DNA of 64,000 nucleotides from Rubrobacter indicoceani. GTDB taxonomy: Bacteria; Actinomycetota; Rubrobacteria; Rubrobacterales; Rubrobacteraceae. Below, piece after piece: positions 1-8,786 of the stretch. Numbering within the stretch: position 1 is the first letter of the stretch; each line of letters opens with the position of its first letter. A model generated the notes under the pieces. The model did no database searches, was not told the DNA's origin, and worked only from the letters and a program-made list of their open reading frames with translations. Location: assembly GCF_003568865.1 (NCBI RefSeq), contig NZ_CP031115.1, positions 1,178,001 through 1,242,000 of the forward strand, written 5' to 3'. Both the position numbers and the translations under genes were made by a program.

Positions 1-833
1 ATCGTGATGACGGTCGGTATGGCGCGCTCCTTCAGCGCGTCCAGCACCAGCCGGTCGCGCCCTGCAAGCCCCTCCCGAGTCACGGACATCCTGCCGAGGC
101 GGTCGCCTTCGAACGGGTCGGCCCCGGCGAGGAATATCGCTACGTCGGCGTCTATGGCGGCAAGGGATTTGTCGAGCCCCCAGGCGAGCGACTCAAGGTA
201 CTCATCGTCGCCCGTACCGTCGTCGAGCGGTATGTCGAGGTCGCTGCGCTCCTTGTTGAACGGGAAGTTCTTCGCCCCGTGGATGGAGAACGTGAACACC
301 GAGCTGTCGCCCTCCAGAATGGCCGCCGTACCGTTCCCCTGATGGACGTCGGTGTCTATAACGACCACCCGCTCGGCGTGACCGTTTCTCTGCAGCAGCT
401 TCGCCGCAAGGGCCGAGTCGTTGAAGACGCAGAAACCCTCGCCCCGGTGCGCAAAGGCGTGGTGGGTGCCGCCCGCAAGGTTTGCGGCCACGCCCCAGCC
501 GGACCTCCGGGCCTCCTCTATCGCCACAAGCGCCCCCCCGAGCGTCCCGCCGCAGGTTCTGCGGCATCGCTCGACCATCTCCGGCGACCATGGAAAGCCG
601 ATGCGCCGGGCCGCCTTGTCCGGGATGCTCCCGCTCACGAGGCTCTCGATGTAGCCTTCGGTGTGCACAAGAAGCAGTTCTTCGTCGGTCAGGGCGCGGG
701 GTTCTCTGAGGTCTCCTCCGGCGCAGATGCCCGCCGCCTCAACACGCTCCCGGAGCATCCGGTATTTCGCCATCGGGAAGCGGTGTCCCTCCGGCAGCGG
801 CAGGACGAAGCGGTCGCTGTAGAAGACCTTCAT
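1..833 (-). CDS. Histone deacetylase/AcuC-family amidohydrolase (3' end beyond window)
   Basis: The reading frame runs from an ATG at 833 to the left edge without a stop, giving 277 visible residues; only the C-terminus is missing. Recognisable motifs are GGTHHAF, the zinc-site signature DTDVHQGNG and AGADPFEGDRLG, which together define the arginase/deacetylase-fold histone deacetylase family (AcuC, acetylpolyamine amidohydrolase and relatives). Such enzymes remove acetyl groups from lysines or polyamines in the cytoplasm; the actual substrate cannot be told here. A strong GGAGGAGG ribosome site lies about 7 bases upstream. It is divergent from the DUF72 gene. Confidence 0.9.
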   Translation of the reverse strand, partial: MKVFYSDRFVLPLPEGHRFPMAKYRMLRERVEAAGICAGGDLREPRALTDEELLLVHTEGYIESLVSGSIPDKAARRIGFPWSPEMVERCRRTCGGTLGGALVAIEEARRSGWGVAANLAGGTHHAFAHRGEGFCVFNDSALAAKLLQRNGHAERVVVIDTDVHQGNGTAAILEGDSSVFTFSIHGAKNFPFNKERSDLDIPLDDGTGDDEYLESLAWGLDKSLAAIDADVAIFLAGADPFEGDRLGRMSVTREGLAGRDRLVLDALKERAIPTVIT

Positions 834-996
834 CGGTTCGCCTCCTCCGCGCGGTCTGTTTCCGCTCTGCATGTGCAATCGTTCGGGATGGACACTTCCT
901 CTCCAGCCGCCGGGCCCGGCCATGGTCCCGGTGATACCCGCTTGCGGCCATCCGTAGCCACCCGTCAAGCATGTTCCATCGGAGGCGGATTTGCTG

Positions 997-1005
997 TGAT
1001 AGCTT
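997..1005 (+). promoter_or_regulatory. Extended -10 element for the DUF72 gene
   Basis: TGA followed by TAGCTT (1000-1005) fits an extended -10 element (TGn plus hexamer). Only 8 bases separate it from the ATG at 1014, so the transcript would begin at or next to the start codon. No -35 match is seen at the expected distance. The GGAGG at 981-985 is too far upstream to serve as a ribosome site. Confidence 0.4.
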
Positions 1006-1013
1006 TTAGCGTT

Positions 1014-1856
1014 ATGAGCGATGGAGATCAGCAACGCATGTTCCTTGAAGAACCGGGTGAGGTCTCACCGCCCAAACCGGGCCTCTACCTGGGTACCTCC
1101 GGCTGGTCCTACGCCGACTGGGAGGGGACGGTCTACACCCCGAAGCTACCCGCCGGGGCACGGCTCTCGGAGTACGTCGGACGCGGGGGTTTCGCTGCGG
1201 TGGAGATAGATTCGACCTTCTACGGAACCCCGAGACCCCGGACGGTCAGCAAGTGGCGCGAGGTCGCACCGGGGGGCTTCCGCTTCGCAGCGAAGTTCCC
1301 GCAGGAGATCACCCACGAAAAACAGCTCGTCGGGTGCCGGGCCGCCGCCGACTACTTTGTCGCCACCATGTCCGAACTCGGCGACAAACTCGGCCCGCTC
1401 CTTATCCAGCTCCCACCCTACTTCGACGCCGCGAACCGCGAAAACCTCGAAGCCTTTCTCGACGAACTCCCCGAAGGCCCGCGCTACGCCGTTGAAGTAC
1501 GTCACAAGAGCTGGACAGAGCCGGACGCCCTCGGCAGCCTGACCGACCTCCTCACCGAGCGCAACGTCGCCCTCACCCTCGTCGACTACCCCTCGATGCC
1601 CCGGCTGGAAGTCGCGACCGCAGACTTCCTCTACATCCGCTGGCTCGGAGACCGCCGCGAGTTCCCGGACAACCACACCGCCCCGAAACGCGACCGCTCC
1701 GACGACCTGAGGTGGTGGTCGAACCTGACGCGTAACTTCCTTGAAGAACGCAACGGGCGCGGCGAGGTCTTTGCTTTTGCCAACAACCACTACCAGAACC
1801 ACAGCCCGTCTACGGTTCAACAGTTTCTGGAGCTTTATCGCGGGGTGGAGGGTTGA
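1014..1856 (+). CDS. DUF72 family protein (YecE-like)
   Basis: This 280-residue protein carries the DUF72 hallmarks: an early LGTSGWSYADW segment, EIDSTFYG, FAAKFPQEITHEK, then VEVRHKSW and a closing FANNHYQNHSPS block. DUF72 proteins are TIM-barrel-like and of unknown biochemical role, often placed near metal or nucleic-acid genes. I chose ATG 1014 because an extended -10 sits just upstream; ATG 1038, with GGAG 11 bases before it, is a possible alternative. The open frame continues far upstream, antisense to the deacetylase gene, but that part is not credible coding sequence. The stop overlaps the next start by four bases. Confidence 0.87.
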   Translation: MSDGDQQRMFLEEPGEVSPPKPGLYLGTSGWSYADWEGTVYTPKLPAGARLSEYVGRGGFAAVEIDSTFYGTPRPRTVSKWREVAPGGFRFAAKFPQEITHEKQLVGCRAAADYFVATMSELGDKLGPLLIQLPPYFDAANRENLEAFLDELPEGPRYAVEVRHKSWTEPDALGSLTDLLTERNVALTLVDYPSMPRLEVATADFLYIRWLGDRREFPDNHTAPKRDRSDDLRWWSNLTRNFLEERNGRGEVFAFANNHYQNHSPSTVQQFLELYRGVEG

Positions 1857-2686
1857 GCACGCCCGTTATCTTCAGCACGGGGTCTCTCTACACCTTTGGT
1901 TTGGACCGGATCTTCACCTGGGCTTCAGCTTCGGGGTTCGACGGGGTGGAGGTGATGATGGACAACCGCTGGGACACGCACCAGGAGGATTACCTCGCGG
2001 AGCTTGTCGGGCGGCACGACATCCCCATTCTTGCGCTGCATCCGCCGATCTACCGGGGCGCATGGCGATTGCCGAAGGACGAGACGCTTGTTCGAGCGGC
2101 AAAGCTCGCCGCCGGGCTCGGAATCCCGACGGTCGTGGCGCATCCGCCGGGGCCGGAGAAGTCGGAGAGGTGGTGCGAAGGACCGCTCCGGGAGGCGCGG
2201 GAGACGGGCGTTGCGGTAGCGGTAGAGAACATGCCCAGGTCGGAGCCGGAGGGCTGGCGCAGGTATCTGGTCGGGCCGGGCGGTTCGTACCTGCCGGAAC
2301 ACCTCGACGGGTTCGAGGAGATCACGCTCGACACCAGCCACGTCGCGGCGAGCAGGCTGGACCTGATGGGCTTCTACTCCCGGGTGGCGTCCCGGCTCCG
2401 GCACGTGCATCTTTCGGACTCGGACCTCACCGGCGGGGACCAGCACCGGCTGCCGGGGAGGGGACGGCTCCCCTTGAAGCCGCTGCTCGGCGCGCTTGCC
2501 GCAGACCGGTTCTCCGGGACGGTCAGCCTTGAACTGAAGCCGTTTCAGGCCGGTGCGCCGCACCCGGAGAAAGTACTGCAGCGCATGGGGGAGGCCCTTG
2601 AGTACGCAAGAAGCGGCCTCGACGAGCCGTACAGACCGTCTGAAACTCCCCCCGAAAAAAGATTATCCGAAAAGCCGGATTCCTGA
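1853..2686 (+). CDS. Sugar phosphate isomerase/epimerase-like TIM barrel protein
   Basis: The 277-residue product resembles the xylose isomerase-like/AP endonuclease 2 barrel family: GFDGVEVMM near the start, an ALHPP strand, VVAHPPG, VAVENMP, a TLDTSHVA strand, HVHLSD and a final SLELKP. These histidine, glutamate and aspartate positions are the usual divalent-metal ligands of the fold. The substrate is unknown. Translation starts at TTG within the preceding stop (TTGA overlap), so it is almost certainly co-translated with the DUF72 gene. The C-terminal tail of about 30 residues is charged and probably disordered. Confidence 0.8.
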   Translation: MSTPVIFSTGSLYTFGLDRIFTWASASGFDGVEVMMDNRWDTHQEDYLAELVGRHDIPILALHPPIYRGAWRLPKDETLVRAAKLAAGLGIPTVVAHPPGPEKSERWCEGPLREARETGVAVAVENMPRSEPEGWRRYLVGPGGSYLPEHLDGFEEITLDTSHVAASRLDLMGFYSRVASRLRHVHLSDSDLTGGDQHRLPGRGRLPLKPLLGALAADRFSGTVSLELKPFQAGAPHPEKVLQRMGEALEYARSGLDEPYRPSETPPEKRLSEKPDS

Positions 2687-2695
2687 GGAGGCACC

Positions 2696-3799
2696 GTGCA
2701 CGATCCACGCCTGGAAAAACTCGCCCGCGTCCTGGTTGACTACTCGCTTGCGGCGGGGGAGGGCGATAACGTGGTCGTCTCCGGGGGCGTCGCTGCGGAG
2801 CCGCTCCTGAAGCGCGTCTACGCGCGGCTTCTGCAGGTCGGGGCGGTGCCCTTCACGCAGGTCGCGCTCTCCGGGATGCAGGAGCTTTACTTCGAGAACG
2901 CCCGGGATTACCACTACGACAGGACCCCGAAGCTGACCCGTGCCGTCTACGACGCGGCGGACGGGTTTATCTCGATCATGGCCCCGACAAACACCCGCGC
3001 CCTCGCCGGCGTGGACCCGGCAATGCAGCAGCGGCTCGGCAAGCGCGACCGGGAGTTGATGGACGCCGTGATCTCGCGGGACCGCTGGATCCTCACGCTC
3101 TTTCCAACGGAGGCGCTTGCGCAGGAATCCGACCTCTCCCTGACCGCCTACGAGGACTTCGCCTTTGCCGCGATGGGCCTCGACGAAAAAGACCCGGTCG
3201 CCTTCTGGCAGAACAAGTCCCGCGAGCAGGAGAAGCTCAAGAAGCGGCTGGAAGAGGCGCGGGAGATACGTCTCGTCGGCCCCGAGACCGATCTCACGCT
3301 CTCGGTCGCGGGCCGCACCTTTATAAACTCCGCCGGTCGCCACAACATGCCCTGCGGCGAGGTCTTTACCGGGCCGGTCGAGGACTCGGCCAGCGGCCAC
3401 GTCTACTTCGGGGTTCCGGCGACCGCCGGTGGCCGCGACGTCTCGGGCGTCCGGCTGACCTTCGAGGCCGGCAAGGTCATGGAGGCGACCGCCGAGAAGG
3501 GGCAGGAGTACCTCGACGCGATGCTCGACGCCGACGCGGGGGCAAGGTATCTCGGGGAGCTTGGCATCGGGACCAACTACCACATCCCGCGCGCCTCCAA
3601 AAGCATTCTCTTTGACGAGAAGCTCGGCGGAACGGTGCATCTGGCCGTCGGGCGGTCCTACGAGACAACGGGCGGCAAAAACGAATCAAGCGTCCACTGG
3701 GACCTTATAACCGACCTGCGCGAAGGCGGCGAGCTCTACGCCGACGGGGAGTTGATCCAGAAAAACGGCCGGTTCGTCGGCTTCGACATCGGCGGATAA
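2696..3799 (+). CDS. M29-family aminopeptidase (thermophilic aminopeptidase type)
   Basis: At 367 residues this matches the M29 metallo-aminopeptidase family (AmpS, aminopeptidase T). Supporting blocks are the N-terminal LARVLVDYSL helix, NMPCGEVFTGP with a metal-binding glutamate, LGELGIGTNY with a second, and the C-terminal VHLAVGRSYETTGG followed by SSVHWD, which supplies the His/Asp metal ligands. These enzymes release N-terminal residues from peptides in the cytoplasm using two Co or Zn ions. The GTG start is preceded by GAGGAGG. It is probably in the same transcript as the two upstream genes (gap 9 bases). Confidence 0.9.
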   Translation: MHDPRLEKLARVLVDYSLAAGEGDNVVVSGGVAAEPLLKRVYARLLQVGAVPFTQVALSGMQELYFENARDYHYDRTPKLTRAVYDAADGFISIMAPTNTRALAGVDPAMQQRLGKRDRELMDAVISRDRWILTLFPTEALAQESDLSLTAYEDFAFAAMGLDEKDPVAFWQNKSREQEKLKKRLEEAREIRLVGPETDLTLSVAGRTFINSAGRHNMPCGEVFTGPVEDSASGHVYFGVPATAGGRDVSGVRLTFEAGKVMEATAEKGQEYLDAMLDADAGARYLGELGIGTNYHIPRASKSILFDEKLGGTVHLAVGRSYETTGGKNESSVHWDLITDLREGGELYADGELIQKNGRFVGFDIGG

Positions 3800-3854
3800 C
3801 CGTCGGGCGGGATGCGAAAGTAGAAGCGTTAACCGAACCGACGGGACCGGTTCC

Positions 3855-3860
3855 TATAAT
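3855..3860 (+). promoter_or_regulatory. Consensus -10 hexamer upstream of the HAD/folE pair
   Basis: TATAAT matches the sigma-70 -10 consensus exactly. No convincing -35 is present at 16-18 bases. The implied leader before the ATG at 3927 is about 60 bases. Confidence 0.5.
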
Positions 3861-3926
3861 AAGAAGGTCCGGTCGAAGAGGCCCTGACTTTATCTCCCGT
3901 GCAAAAACAGGTAATGAGGTGGTGTG

Positions 3927-4634
3927 ATGTCCGGTTTCAACGGCTCCGGCGGTTCAGAGTACGATGCGATCTTCCTTGACGTGGACGGGACCCTGACGTG
4001 GGTCGACCTCGATGTCGAGGGCTACGCCTCCGACCTTGCACCGTACTGCCCGGGCGGCCTGAGCGCCAGCGAGGCTCGCGGGCCGGTCTGGCAGAGCATA
4101 AAGACCCACATCCGGGAGAACATAAACTACCGCACCACCGAGGAGCTCCGGGCCTTCAAACGCAGAAACGCCCTTCAGACGGCGGGCACCCTCGGCATCA
4201 GAGCCCCGGAGAAGCTGCTCGTCGAGGTGGCGGACCGGCGTATGGTCTTCACCCCGTACCCGGAGTCCGAGACCGTCCTTCGGGAGTTGAAGGCAACGGG
4301 GATTCCGCTCTACATCGTCTCCAACTGGGACATCCTTCTTAGAGACGTACTCGACGACCTCGGGTGGCTCGGGTTTTTCGAGGGGATCATCGCCTCGGCC
4401 GTGGTCGGTTTGGAGAAGCCGGACCCCGGCATCTTCCGGGAGGCCCTTCGCCTGAGCGGCACCGAGCCGTCGCGCACCATCCACGTCGGCAACGACAGCA
4501 ACGCCGACGTTCTGGGCGCTTCGGAGGCCGGCCTGGACACGTTTTTCGTGGACCGCAAGGGCGAGGGAGAGGTTCCCGGCGCGACGTTCACGGGGCCGGA
4601 CCTCACGACGCTCGTTGACGCTGTGCGGGGCTGA
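3927..4634 (+). CDS. HAD-superfamily hydrolase
   Basis: The 235-residue protein has the full set of HAD motifs: [10 protein letters not shown] (nucleophile and acid/base aspartates); [12 protein letters not shown], the lysine in [26 protein letters not shown] helical cap lies between motifs I and II, as in phosphatases acting on small metabolites. GTG 3924 in the same frame is an alternative start, but ATG 3927 is better spaced from the GAGGTGG upstream. Only two bases separate its stop from folE, so the two are probably co-expressed and the enzyme may act on a folate or pterin intermediate; that is inference. Confidence 0.87.
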   Translation: MSGFNGSGGSEYDAIFLDVDGTLTWVDLDVEGYASDLAPYCPGGLSASEARGPVWQSIKTHIRENINYRTTEELRAFKRRNALQTAGTLGIRAPEKLLVEVADRRMVFTPYPESETVLRELKATGIPLYIVSNWDILLRDVLDDLGWLGFFEGIIASAVVGLEKPDPGIFREALRLSGTEPSRTIHVGNDSNADVLGASEAGLDTFFVDRKGEGEVPGATFTGPDLTTLVDAVRG

Positions 4635-4636
4635 GC

Positions 4637-5224
4637 ATGTCCGGACGAGATATCGGAAGCAGAGGGTCGAAAGACCCGGAGCGGGCCGGGCGCGGGGTAT
4701 TTGAGATACTCGCCGCCCTCGGGATAGACCCGGCGTCGCCGGAGTTCAGGGAGACGCCGAAGCGCGTGGCGGAGTCCTACGAATTTCTTTTCTCCGGGCT
4801 CGAGGAGGAGCCGGAGCGCTATCTGGAGGAATCGTTTCCGGGTGAGTACCGCGACCCGGTGATGATCCGCGACATCCCGCTCTACTCGATGTGCGAGCAT
4901 CACCTGATCCCGTTTATCGGGAAGGCCCATGTCGGTTACGCGCCGGACGGCAGGGTTATCGGCCTCTCGGAGATCGCCCGCATCGTCGAGGCTTACGCCC
5001 GCCGCCCGCAGCTTCAGGAACGCCTCACGGCCCAGATAGCGGACCTGCTCTTTGAACCGCTGGGGTCTCGCGGCTCGATGGTCGTTATAGAGGCTGAGCA
5101 GCTCTGCATGACGATGCGCGGCGTCCAGAAGCCCGGCAGCGTCACCGTGACGACCGCCGCGCGGGGCGTCTACGAATCGGACGCGACGCTTCGGAGCGAG
5201 TTCACGGCCCACGCCAGAGGCTGA
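4637..5224 (+). CDS. folE: GTP cyclohydrolase I
   Basis: FolE converts GTP to 7,8-dihydroneopterin triphosphate, the first step of tetrahydrofolate synthesis. The 195-residue length is normal for the single-domain bacterial enzyme. Zinc ligands are visible as C86 and H89 in [10 protein letters not shown] and C157 in EQLCMTMRG; the substrate-binding loops [16 protein letters not shown] and ERLTAQIA are intact. It follows the HAD gene by two bases and converges on the glucokinase gene 16 bases downstream, with no visible terminator between them. Confidence 0.96.
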   Translation: MSGRDIGSRGSKDPERAGRGVFEILAALGIDPASPEFRETPKRVAESYEFLFSGLEEEPERYLEESFPGEYRDPVMIRDIPLYSMCEHHLIPFIGKAHVGYAPDGRVIGLSEIARIVEAYARRPQLQERLTAQIADLLFEPLGSRGSMVVIEAEQLCMTMRGVQKPGSVTVTTAARGVYESDATLRSEFTAHARG

Positions 5225-5240
5225 ACCCGAAGGTCACCTA

Positions 5241-5999
5241 TCAGGCGAGTTCTCCGGTGCGCTCGGCCTCGGAGACGCTTGCGAGCGCGGCTCCGGCTAT
5301 CCCGGCCTCGTTGTGCATCTCGGCTATCACGACCCGCGCGCGGACCGAGAGCCGATCCATAAACTTATCGGACTTCTTGCTGATGCCGCCACCGAGGACT
5401 ATGAGATCCGGCCAGAGAAGCGCGTCTATGCGGTTGAGGTACTCGTCGAGCCGCTGCCCGTAAGCCCTCCAGCGGAGGTTCTCGCGTTTGCGGGCGGTGT
5501 CGGAGGCCCGGTGTTCGGCGTCTTCGCCGCGTATCTCTATGTGTCCGAGCTCCGTGTTCGCAACGAGATGACCGCCCGTGAAGAGGGCCGTACCGAGGCC
5601 CGTACCGAGCGTAACCATAAGCACCGTGCCGTACTCCTCGCGGGCGGCTCCCCATTTGATCTCGGCCATCCCGGCGGCGTCTGCGTCGTTGACGAGATGC
5701 ACCTCTTCGCCGAGCGCCTCGCCGAGCGCGCTCTTCAGGTCAAAGCCGATGTTCGATTCGTCGACGTTCGCCGCCGTCCGGAGGATCCCGTCCTTTACCA
5801 CCGCCGGAAAGCCGCACCCGACCGGGCCGCTCCACCCGGCCTTGCGTATCACCTCGACGGAGGTCCTGACTATCGCCTCGGGCGTTGAGGGTTGCGGGGT
5901 TTTTATCCGGATCCTCTCCGAGAGCAGCTCGCCCGTCGCTGTGTCGACGGGTGCGCCCTTGATCCCGGACCCACCTATGTCGAGACCGAATACCTCCAC
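5241..5999 (-). CDS. ppgK: Polyphosphate glucokinase (ROK family)
   Basis: The 252-residue protein begins with the ROK/ASKHA phosphate loop GLDIGGSGIKGAPVD, has the sugar-binding NDADAAGMAE, the second phosphate loop TLGTGLGTALF and the GHIEIRG block typical of actinobacterial polyphosphate/ATP glucokinases. It phosphorylates glucose to glucose 6-phosphate, using polyphosphate and possibly ATP. The zinc-binding cysteine motif of longer ROK repressors is absent. A purine-rich ribosome site precedes the ATG, and a TAAAAT hexamer on the minus strand near 6053-6063 may be its own -10. Confidence 0.9.
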   Translation of the reverse strand: MEVFGLDIGGSGIKGAPVDTATGELLSERIRIKTPQPSTPEAIVRTSVEVIRKAGWSGPVGCGFPAVVKDGILRTAANVDESNIGFDLKSALGEALGEEVHLVNDADAAGMAEIKWGAAREEYGTVLMVTLGTGLGTALFTGGHLVANTELGHIEIRGEDAEHRASDTARKRENLRWRAYGQRLDEYLNRIDALLWPDLIVLGGGISKKSDKFMDRLSVRARVVIAEMHNEAGIAGAALASVSEAERTGELA

Positions 6000-6064
6000 C
6001 TGAAACCCCTCTCCCTTTAGCTCCCTACGTTTGGCTCCTTACGGAAAACAGGGCTATTTTAGCG

Positions 6065-7105
6065 TTACTCGTACGTTCGGGGATTTTCGGGGAACACGAC
6101 CCCGCGTTCGGCACCGGCCCTGACCCGGCCCTCCAGCCCCCGGTCGCCGTTGGTGCGGGCCGTGATCTCAGCCCCATCGTCGAGCTTCAGCCGGATAAAC
6201 TGACCGTAGCCGAAGAACTCCCGCTCCACCACCTTAGCGTTTCCGCCCCGCTCCGCATCGAGTGACACGTCCTCCGGCCTGACCATGACCTCCACCGGGC
6301 CGTCCGGGTATTCGTGGGCCGGAACCCCCCCCAGAGCGCACCGGGCCATCCCGCCGGAGACCGTCCCCGGAAGGAAGTTCGCCTCGCCGACAAACGCCGC
6401 GACCTCGCGGCTCGCCGGGTTCTGGTAGAGCGTCTCGGGCGAGGCCACCTGCGCGACCCTGCCGTCAAAGATAACGGCCACGCGGTCAGCGAGGCTCAGG
6501 GCTTCCTCCTGATCGTGGGTAACAAAAACCGTTGTCGCCCCGGCTTCGGAGAGGATCGCCCGCATCTCCCGGCGAACGCGTGTCCTGAGCGCGGCGTCGA
6601 GGTTGCTGAACGGCTCGTCGAGAAGGATAAGGTCCGGCCCCGGCGCGATGGCCCGCGCGAGCGCGACCCGCTGCTGCTGTCCTCCCGAAAGCTCGTGGGG
6701 CATGCGCTCGCCGAGCCCCTCGAGCCGGGTCAGCGCCAGCACCTCCCTGACCCGGGCCGCCGGGGGCTTGCCGGAACCCCCGAGGCCGTAGGCGATGTTT
6801 CTGGCGACCGTGAGGTGGGGGAAAAGCGCGTAGTCCTGAAAGACCATCCCGATGCGCCGCTTCTCCGGCTGGACAAACGACTTGCCTGAGGCGACCACCA
6901 CCCCGGAGACCTCTACCTCCCCGGCATCGGGGCGTTCGAAGCCTGCTATCACCCTCAAGGTCGTTGTCTTGCCGCAGCCCGACGGCCCGAGCAGCGCTAG
7001 CACTTCGCCGCGCCGGGCCGCGAGGTCGAGCCTGTCTATAGCCCGTACGCCACCGTAGTCCCGCACTACTCCGGAGAGCCTTACCACCGTATCCAGACCC
7101 GTCAT
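6065..7105 (-). CDS. Iron(III) ABC transporter ATP-binding protein (FbpC-like)
   Basis: The 346-residue protein carries Walker A LLGPSGCGKTTT, a Q-loop, the signature LSGGQQQRVALARA, Walker B LILLDEPFSNLD and the switch histidine in VFVTHDQEEAL. A C-terminal extension of about 110 residues, starting near EVMVRPEDVSL, is a TOBE-type regulatory domain seen in FbpC and spermidine/Fe importers. The ATG overlaps the permease stop (ATGA). The open frame extends upstream, but that part lies over the permease and is not credible. It would energise the import of ferric iron together with the two genes upstream of it. Confidence 0.92.
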   Translation of the reverse strand: MTGLDTVVRLSGVVRDYGGVRAIDRLDLAARRGEVLALLGPSGCGKTTTLRVIAGFERPDAGEVEVSGVVVASGKSFVQPEKRRIGMVFQDYALFPHLTVARNIAYGLGGSGKPPAARVREVLALTRLEGLGERMPHELSGGQQQRVALARAIAPGPDLILLDEPFSNLDAALRTRVRREMRAILSEAGATTVFVTHDQEEALSLADRVAVIFDGRVAQVASPETLYQNPASREVAAFVGEANFLPGTVSGGMARCALGGVPAHEYPDGPVEVMVRPEDVSLDAERGGNAKVVEREFFGYGQFIRLKLDDGAEITARTNGDRGLEGRVRAGAERGVVFPENPRTYE

Positions 7106-8763
7106 TCGGACCCCCGTTCCTTCTTTTCGTCTGCGGTTCCGTCCCTGATGGTCAGCAGGTACATCGGAATCGCCGAGATCACGATAAGCAGCAGCGCCGG
7201 GGCCGCCGCCCGCGCAAAGAATGCCTCGCCCGTCGCGCTCCACACCCTTGTCGCCAGCGTCTCGAACCCGGTCGGGCTGAGCAGAAGCGTCGCGGGAAGC
7301 TCTTTCATCGTCGTCAGAAAAACAAGCGCCGCACCGGCCATGATGCCCGGGCTTGCAAGCGGGGCCGTTACCGAAGCAAGCACCCCGAGCGGCCCTTTAC
7401 CGAGCCCCCTCGCGGCCTCTTCCACGCTCGGCCTGACCTGCAAAAGCCCCGCCCGCGTCGCACCGAGCGCCTGTGGAAGAAAATGTATAACGTACGCAAA
7501 GACGAGCAGCCCCGTAGTTTGGTACGCCCACGGAGCGTAGTTCGCCCCGAAGAACACCAGCGCGAGCGCGAGCGCGATTCCCGGCAGCGCGTATCCCAGA
7601 TACGCGAGCTTCTCGACCGCCGAAGACATCCGCCCCCGAAACCTGACCGCCAGCACCGCGACCGGTATCGCGCACGCCGCCGCCACCAGAGCCGCAAGCC
7701 CCGAAACGTACGCCGAGTTCAGGGCCGCAGTCCACAGCGGGTTCAGCGACTCCCCGCCCAGAAGACCCCGAACCAGCCAGAAGACCAGCACCCCGACCGG
7801 AAGAAGCAGCGCAAGCGAAACAACCCCGAAGCAGAAGCCCGCAGCTACCCACCGCCACCCGCCGAGCCTCACCGTAACGTGCCGCCTCGCTGCCCCGGCG
7901 GAACTCCGATGGTACGCCGCCCGCCCGCGACTCCTGCCCTCGACGAGCAGGATCGCAATCGTCAGGCATACGAGCATCAACCCCAGAATGGCCGCCGGAG
8001 TCCGGTCGAACGCCGAACGGTACTGTATGTAGATCTCCCGCGAAAACGTGCCGTATTGCAACAATGAAACAACCCCGAAATCGCTTAAAGTGTAGAGTGT
8101 AACGAGCAGGCCGCCCGCGACGATTCCGGGTCTGAGGTTCGGGAGGGTTACGTGGAAAAAGGTTTTCCACGCTCCGACGCCGAGGATGCGGGAGGCCTCT
8201 TCCAGCGAGGGGTCGAGGTTCTTCAGGGAGCTTCGGGTGGTCAGAAGAACGTAGGGGTAGGTAAAGAGCGTCAGGGCGAGGGCGGCTCCGGGGAAGCCGT
8301 AGATCTCGGGCAGTCGTTCGACCCCGAAGCGTTCCAGCGAACCCTGCAGCATCCCTCGCGGGCCGAGCGCGCTGATCAGCACGAACCCTCCGACGTAGGA
8401 GGGTATAACGAGCGGCAGCGCGGCCAGAACGGCCCAGGCCCGGCTAAACGGCAGGTCCGTTCTGACCGTAAGCCAGGCTATCGGCACCGCGATGCAGATC
8501 GTCGCGAGGGTCACCGTCAGGGCGAGCAGCAGGCTTCTTGCCAGGACGAGCAGCGTATCCGCGTCGAGAACGGTCTCTGCGAACTCCCCGAAACCGCCGT
8601 CCAGCGAGCGAACCGCGAGGTAGACCGGAGGCAGGAGCAGCGCGACCGAGATAAAGAGCGCGGGAACCCAGACGACGAGCGGGGGACGGTGGCGTTTGCC
8701 GCCCGTCCCCCCGAACTCAGCGGGTTCTCTGCGCCTGGTCGTTGTTTTGGAGCCTGAGGTCAC
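7102..8763 (-). CDS. Iron(III) ABC transporter permease, two fused membrane halves (FbpB-like)
   Basis: The 553-residue permease contains two homologous binding-protein-dependent transport domains in one chain, as usual for FbpB/SfuB proteins. Each half ends with an EAA loop, seen as EEASRILGVGAWKTFFHVTLPNLRPGI in the first half (shown in parts: LEEASRILG, FFHVTLP) and VEEAARGLGKGPLGVL in the second. I estimate about twelve membrane helices. It sits 23 bases after the binding protein gene and overlaps the ATPase start, so the three form one operon. Confidence 0.92.
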   Translation of the reverse strand: MTSGSKTTTRRREPAEFGGTGGKRHRPPLVVWVPALFISVALLLPPVYLAVRSLDGGFGEFAETVLDADTLLVLARSLLLALTVTLATICIAVPIAWLTVRTDLPFSRAWAVLAALPLVIPSYVGGFVLISALGPRGMLQGSLERFGVERLPEIYGFPGAALALTLFTYPYVLLTTRSSLKNLDPSLEEASRILGVGAWKTFFHVTLPNLRPGIVAGGLLVTLYTLSDFGVVSLLQYGTFSREIYIQYRSAFDRTPAAILGLMLVCLTIAILLVEGRSRGRAAYHRSSAGAARRHVTVRLGGWRWVAAGFCFGVVSLALLLPVGVLVFWLVRGLLGGESLNPLWTAALNSAYVSGLAALVAAACAIPVAVLAVRFRGRMSSAVEKLAYLGYALPGIALALALVFFGANYAPWAYQTTGLLVFAYVIHFLPQALGATRAGLLQVRPSVEEAARGLGKGPLGVLASVTAPLASPGIMAGAALVFLTTMKELPATLLLSPTGFETLATRVWSATGEAFFARAAAPALLLIVISAIPMYLLTIRDGTADEKKERGSE

Positions 8764-8786
8764 CGGCCTCGCTCTCGGGTGGTTTT

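Noticed and set aside
279-1013. Open frame extending the DUF72 protein far upstream
   Set aside because: It lies antisense to the deacetylase gene, whose catalytic motifs are clear, and its sequence shows no family resemblance. The DUF72 fold begins only after 1014.
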